Below, piece by piece: positions 39,857 through 42,516 of a stretch of 42,516 bases of DNA. The DNA lies in the IMG/VR virus record IMGVR_UViG_3300021092_000079, positions 1-42,516 of that record; one strand, given 5' to 3'. This DNA is from a virus. Numbering within the stretch: the first letter of the stretch is position 1; every line of letters starts with the position of its first letter. The position numbers and the translations under genes are program-made. The notes beneath the pieces were generated by a model. The model was given only the letters and a program-made list of their open reading frames with translations, was not told the origin of the DNA and made no database searches.

Positions 39857-42516
39857 ATGAACGGACAAGACTTAAAATTTTTTAATAAAAGAGGAAAGCC
39901 ACTGAATTTAGAATATGTGGAACCTTCTGCTTCTGGACCACTGACCGCAACTTTCAATTATTTGTCCGATCCAACAACGACTACACCTACGAATGGGTTC
40001 ATGTCTTTGTTAAATTTGAGTTCTAATCTAATTTACCTTAATTCAACAGATCAAAGTGGATTTTCAATTGTACCTTGGTTTAATTCGATTGTCACTGCTT
40101 TAGCACAAGGAACGAAAGTGATTGTTACTTTCAAATACTATCCCGCACAAACATTAGTTTGTGTTATTTCTTCTGCTTCTATTTCGAGTGGGGTTATCAC
40201 ATTAACATCATCACAAACTTTGGGTTCTCCTTTTATTTCTGGTGGAACCCCGGTTTATTGTGAAACTAAATATGAAAATTTATCTGGTGGTTATTATCGA
40301 GGATTTCTATTATTTGACGAAGTTTCTGCGGGTCTTTATGAAAATGAACAGCTGTTTATTGTTCAACAATTCAAAGATACTTCTTCGGGACAGATTTTTC
40401 TCGGATTTCCTCATACTGGAGCAACCGGATCTTCGAATTCTCCTCTGTGGAGAACCAGATGGGAAAATTCAACCTATGGAAATGTGAACGTTGAAGAAAT
40501 TATTTTCACCTACCAAATTGTTGAAAATGATCCCGATTTGAACGGATTTCCCTCCATATTGAATTTCCAAAATATAGCTTTACCGATTATTCAGAATTCA
40601 TCTGACACCTATGTTAATGGTTATATTCAAACCCCAGAATCCCAAACTCCATCCCGTGCTTTGCAAATCAATGTTGGATTAAATTCTGGCGAAGTTGCAT
40701 CGAATGTCTATGAGAGAAAGTTGATTTTAGAAGACATTACTTATGGTATAGATTCTCCTTATAAAATTGCAGAGATCTTATTTTATGGACAAATCATAGG
40801 TGAAGATTCAAGACTAGACGTTCTAACCCAAAATTTAGGAAGAGCTTTCTTTGGAACAGATTCTGTTATTCTAAGAAATCACGACCCAAATAATATCCTA
40901 CCTAACTACGTTGAAATCAACGAAAAAAGAAAAGAGTTGATGGTTGCGGGGGAAGATATTTTCCCATATATTGGAAGCTATAAGGGACTCATAGGAGCCT
41001 TAAAATTCTTCGGGTATCAAGATCTTCGAATCAAAGAATACTGGCTCAATTTAAATTTTGAAAAGATAAAACTTCAGCCACTTCAGCAAAATAAAGATTT
41101 TTTAGATAATTATGGAAATACTCCATTTCCAAATCAGCAGTCCCTTATTGCAGATGTTTTTGACAATCAAAACAACGGAAAGTACAGATTGATCCAAACT
41201 TACGGACCTAACGAGGAGGGAGAGTATGTACTCGATATCTCCGGTGAAGAAACACTCGTTCCCAGCAGAACTTACAAGAAAACTGCTTTGTTTGGGCTGT
41301 ATTACGACATAGTGAGAATGAATGGAGATGTAGATCCATATGGATATCCCATTACCCAAGAAACTTTTGCATTTACCCAAGAAGAAGTTCTTCTCAAACT
41401 TTTTGCCTTGATGCAAAGACTAAAAGAATCTTACCTTCCCTCCAATGCCAGAATTGTAGACATCACGGGAGAAGGAATTTATTTTAACATTTATAACACA
41501 AAGGAATGGACAGATTTTCTGGATCGAAGCGACGTTGATTCTGGAAATAATTTCGATTTTTTTCCAAATCCAGACTTTGGTTTTATAGAAGATCTTAGAG
41601 CATTCGGAATGAGACAAGATCCTTATGGAATACAAGCCCCAATGAACTATAACGATGTTATTGACATCGATGTGACGGTGGCAGGACCTTCTGGAAATGT
41701 TTTTAGATTTTCTGAATCAACCGGAATACAGACATCCACATTTCAGGCGCCAGGAGATAACCCCACACTAAATTTAAATTTAGGTAAAACCTACAATTTT
41801 AATTTATTGACCCCGGGTTATGATTTCATTTTAACAACACAATCCAATTTGACCCTTGGCAATCCTTTGGGTGTTGTAAATAACGGTGCATCTGGAGGAA
41901 CGGTAACAATTGAGGTAAACCCGCAGGAACAAACCACCTTATTTTATTATTCTTCTGTCAATACCTCTTTATTGAATGGTCAAATCACTTTGAGTCCTTC
42001 TCCCATTTCAGATTTTGGAAATACAGTCCCACCCCTATTTAATAACCAAAATTACTCTAGTAGTCAAAATTCTTCGATGCAAACAGCAATTGCCAATTTT
42101 TACTACTTCAAAGAAAACGGTGAGCTTAAATTTCTAGGAGACTCTAACCAAGATCCAATACAATTTGTTGACCCTAACGTGGGTGGTCCATATGTAAATC
42201 CAATTGGAATGCCTTTGATTTTAGAATTGGATGTCGATAAATGGCTGTGGGATGAGATGGGTCAAAGTTGGGATTCGATGAGACTTCCTAATTTCGAGGT
42301 TGGTCAGACGGTTAATGTTAAAACATTTCAGGAGCCAGGAGCTTCTGGAGCAACGGGGGGGGGAAGCGCAGTTGTCGAATCGATTGATTATGTTTTACAA
42401 ACCTGTGATCTTACTTTGCTTCCTTCTTTGGTTTTATTTCCGGACATGCCTTTTGCATATTTGACGTCTATCGAAGAAGAATACCAGCTGTTGACCTGGC
42501 AAAATATAGATTTTTC
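39857..42516 (+). CDS. gp7-like baseplate wedge protein with a degenerate cupredoxin-like domain (3' end outside window)
   Basis: An ATG at 39857 opens a frame that stays open to the window edge (at least 886 aa); T4 gp7 has 1032. It follows gp25- and gp6-like genes, the position of gp7 (Afp12 in contractile injection systems). Large insertions are expected in this family. Residues about 608-715 show a beta-sandwich pattern: VTVAGPSGNVFRFS, then GKTYNFNLLTPGYDFILTT and a GGTVTIEVNPQEQTTLFYYS segment ending NGQITL. This resembles the cupredoxin-like domains common in phage structural proteins, but the Cys and His copper ligands are absent. Identity as gp7 rests on position, size and the helical GSYKGLIGALKFFGYQ region. 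Confidence 0.65.
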   Translation, partial: MNGQDLKFFNKRGKPLNLEYVEPSASGPLTATFNYLSDPTTTTPTNGFMSLLNLSSNLIYLNSTDQSGFSIVPWFNSIVTALAQGTKVIVTFKYYPAQTLVCVISSASISSGVITLTSSQTLGSPFISGGTPVYCETKYENLSGGYYRGFLLFDEVSAGLYENEQLFIVQQFKDTSSGQIFLGFPHTGATGSSNSPLWRTRWENSTYGNVNVEEIIFTYQIVENDPDLNGFPSILNFQNIALPIIQNSSDTYVNGYIQTPESQTPSRALQINVGLNSGEVASNVYERKLILEDITYGIDSPYKIAEILFYGQIIGEDSRLDVLTQNLGRAFFGTDSVILRNHDPNNILPNYVEINEKRKELMVAGEDIFPYIGSYKGLIGALKFFGYQDLRIKEYWLNLNFEKIKLQPLQQNKDFLDNYGNTPFPNQQSLIADVFDNQNNGKYRLIQTYGPNEEGEYVLDISGEETLVPSRTYKKTALFGLYYDIVRMNGDVDPYGYPITQETFAFTQEEVLLKLFALMQRLKESYLPSNARIVDITGEGIYFNIYNTKEWTDFLDRSDVDSGNNFDFFPNPDFGFIEDLRAFGMRQDPYGIQAPMNYNDVIDIDVTVAGPSGNVFRFSESTGIQTSTFQAPGDNPTLNLNLGKTYNFNLLTPGYDFILTTQSNLTLGNPLGVVNNGASGGTVTIEVNPQEQTTLFYYSSVNTSLLNGQITLSPSPISDFGNTVPPLFNNQNYSSSQNSSMQTAIANFYYFKENGELKFLGDSNQDPIQFVDPNVGGPYVNPIGMPLILELDVDKWLWDEMGQSWDSMRLPNFEVGQTVNVKTFQEPGASGATGGGSAVVESIDYVLQTCDLTLLPSLVLFPDMPFAYLTSIEEEYQLLTWQNIDF

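Overview
The window reads as part of a large tailed bacteriophage genome of the T4-like (contractile-tail, 'far-T4') type. It is AT-rich and gene-dense. All genes but one lie on the + strand, gaps are mostly under 70 bases, and many starts touch or overlap the preceding stop. A gp21-type prohead protease, a gp23-type major capsid protein and a run of baseplate genes identify the lineage. Start codons are preceded by A-rich leaders and not by GGAGG-type ribosome sites, which suggests a host that does not rely on Shine-Dalgarno pairing, possibly a Bacteroidota bacterium. The host assignment is inference.

Layout. 1-2.5 kb: the end of an unknown gene, a NEIL1-like DNA glycosylase, a DEDDy 3'-5' exonuclease and a degenerate nucleotidyltransferase-like protein. 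2.5-13.35 kb: the head module, with an 876-aa Gly/Ala-rich protein, a protease fused to a repeat rod, the major capsid protein, and four core or internal-head proteins. 13.4-18.4 kb: an accessory block with a small lipoprotein, a glycosyltransferase-like protein, a P-loop kinase-like protein, an asparagine-synthetase-like amidotransferase, two small unknown proteins and a second glycosyltransferase-like protein. 18.4-22.5 kb: mostly unknown small proteins (one on the minus strand) and a Nudix hydrolase. 22.5-32.5 kb: the tail hub, with a candidate tube-initiator protein, a gp53/LysM-like protein, a gp27-like hub, a repeat-rich 820-aa protein, a gp5/gpV-like spike and a 920-aa hydrophobic structural protein. 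32.5-35.9 kb: a triple-S1 protein, an amidoligase-like protein with a beta-helix-like tail, and a candidate neck protein. 35.9-37.2 kb: a probable free-standing homing endonuclease. 37.2 kb to the end: gp25-like, gp6-like, an unknown protein and a gp7-like baseplate protein that runs off the window.

Two signals tie the genes together. First, many proteins of the head and accessory regions begin with a short NFxxFxSLNE-like segment. This fits a T4-style capsid-targeting propeptide cut after (L/I/V/M)-N-E; the same tripeptide recurs in the capsid protein and in the protease itself, so the protease probably processes a large set of packaged proteins. Second, a GATATATA box lies 16-24 bases before nine starts and looks like this phage's late promoter. 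At several of these places the box sits inside or beside an inverted repeat whose right arm reaches the start codon. T4 uses that architecture (genes e, soc and 49) to silence read-through transcripts while allowing translation of true late transcripts.

No tRNA, CRISPR array, insertion sequence or origin was recognised, and no stretch above 300 bases lacks a gene.
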